Origin: Climacteris rufus
Lineage: Eukaryota > Chordata > Aves > Passeriformes > Climacteridae
NCBI GenBank assembly: GCA_013398175.1
Contig: VZRZ01003917.1
Span: 186,001 to 250,000 of the forward strand
DNA length: 64,000 nt
Direction: 5' to 3'
Shown here piece after piece: positions 62,820 through 64,000 of this stretch (position 1 is its first letter; every line of letters begins with the position of its first letter). The notes below the pieces were generated by a model that saw nothing but the letters and a program-made list of their open reading frames with translations, did not search any database and was not told the DNA's origin. A program made the position numbers and the translations under genes.

Positions 62820-64000
62820 TTTTTTTTGCATAGAGTATTCCATTATGTCCTATACCTTAGGGACTATAATTTCAAAACTATAACCCAGTGTTTCTAGGCA
62901 GCTTTAATTGCACCTATATGATGATCTGTTCTGCTTTGAACTGTGATTTTACATTGCCACTTTCACAGACTGGAAAGTTCTTAGTTTTCCCTCCAATTTT
63001 TTATAGTAGTCATATGGTGGCCCTCCTGCCACTTAGCAGACAGCAATCTCTGTGTTGTACTAATTTGGTGCTATTTTGTGTTTTCCTTATGTCTTTCCTT
63101 TCACTGTATCCTATATAAAATATTGATTTGCAAATAATATATGTGCCATCTGACTAAAATCAGTGAAGCACCGGTTGTACCTTCTAACTGGAAGCTCCAG
63201 ACCACAGCCTGTCTTGACTGTTGTGTCTCATTTATTTCTCTGTGTTGCATTTCTGTGGCTTTCCTGTTCCTCTGTATATGTATAAAAAGTAAGTATAACT
63301 GGGGACATAGAAGAGAAAAGAATGCATTTTTATGTGTGTGGACTGCTTATTACTGCATCTGAATAATTTGTAAAACACACACTATAAGCCCAGGTCTTTC
63401 TGGATGTTCCCCCTTTCACCAGGGAAGAGGTGATTGAAAAACAGAGCCTTTTAAAGCACTTGGCCATTGTGACACCTCTGTCACACATCACTCATGCATG
63501 AGATGTCAAGCTGTCACAGTTTCGTGACACTGGCTCGCACTTTAAACATGTTCAAAATATCAAGCATTTGAGAAGTCTTGCTGAAGCTGGAGAAAGTAAT
63601 TACCAAACTGGAATTGTCTACATGGTTCCTGGGGGCATGCTGGTCTGAAGGGGCATTTGCAGCGTAGCTGTTGTTTTAAACATATGCTGGTCATACACAG
63701 ACTCCTGGCAGCTCCTTCAGTGTCTCAAGGCCCATGATCTCTGCAGCAGACAGCAAGAATTTGTTCTGATGTTTCCCGTTTGAAGTTCTCACCATTGCAC
63801 CATCCAGCAGAGCCCAGCAGCACAGCAGGTGGATTTTGACTGCTGGAACATGAGGACCTGATCTGGACAGGTTTCAGTAACACCTCATAAAAGCACCCAA
63901 AGCCTGTCTACGGTAGTGTTTGCTCAATTTTGAGCACCAACACTATTTCCACATTGCTGAAAAAGCTCTAAAACTTCCCACTGCAGAGGATGCAGGTGAC

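Larger units (their letters stand above)
48111..64000. other. Probable intergenic region upstream of HELB
   Basis: Nearly 16 kb, AT-rich, with short open frames only, the longest being 145 codons on the minus strand at 54922-55359 and unlike any protein I know. In mammals IRAK3 lies beyond HELB in the same orientation; I searched by eye for its C-terminal end on the minus strand and did not see it. A weak exon candidate lies at 60331-60404. A CCTT microsatellite and two small assembly gaps lie at 62.3-62.8 kb. Confidence 0.65.

Overview
The window is vertebrate nuclear DNA, almost certainly avian. The reasons are long AT-rich introns with GT-AG boundaries, several CR1 LINE fragments, a GC-rich promoter lost in an assembly gap, and a compact retroviral LTR with an intact target-site duplication. 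A neoavian or passerine bird is my best guess, from general impression only.

Two known genes converge tail to tail. The left half (5913 to about 32365, + strand) carries the last ten exons of GRIP1, the multi-PDZ scaffold that anchors and transports AMPA receptors. They run from inside PDZ5 through PDZ6, the linker and PDZ7 to the stop codon at 30814, followed by a 3'UTR of about 1.55 kb. The first 5.9 kb is GRIP1 intron; earlier exons lie outside the window. The right half (about 32545 to 47.7 kb, - strand) carries HELB, DNA helicase B. Twelve coding exons are resolved in a continuous reading frame. The first exon, with the start codon, is not visible and probably lies in the 350-base N gap at 47703-48052 inside a GC-rich promoter. 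The two poly(A) signals are only about 215 bases apart (32348 and 32562), with a small perfect hairpin between them. The HELB-GRIP1 neighbourhood matches the mammalian arrangement, where IRAK3 is expected on the far side of HELB.

From 48.1 to 64 kb I find no gene I recognise. This looks like intergenic DNA upstream of HELB, with one acceptor-like site and short open frame at 60331 that might be a terminal exon of an unknown or non-coding transcript. No IRAK3 coding exon was recognised.

Mobile and repeated DNA: a fold-back element at 898-1024, a 577-base solo LTR at 2753-3329 flanked by the 6-base duplication TTTGGG, CR1 fragments near 10.2, 26.6, 28.2, 42.6 and 45.9 kb, a 23-base tandem repeat at 14.4 kb, and a CCTT microsatellite at 62.3 kb.

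I found no CRISPR, operon, tRNA or rRNA, and no clear sign of a wholly new biological system. The items most worth checking are the coding-like intronic frame at 23.4 kb, the tight GRIP1/HELB 3' end arrangement, the competing splice sites and the candidate exon at 60.3 kb.
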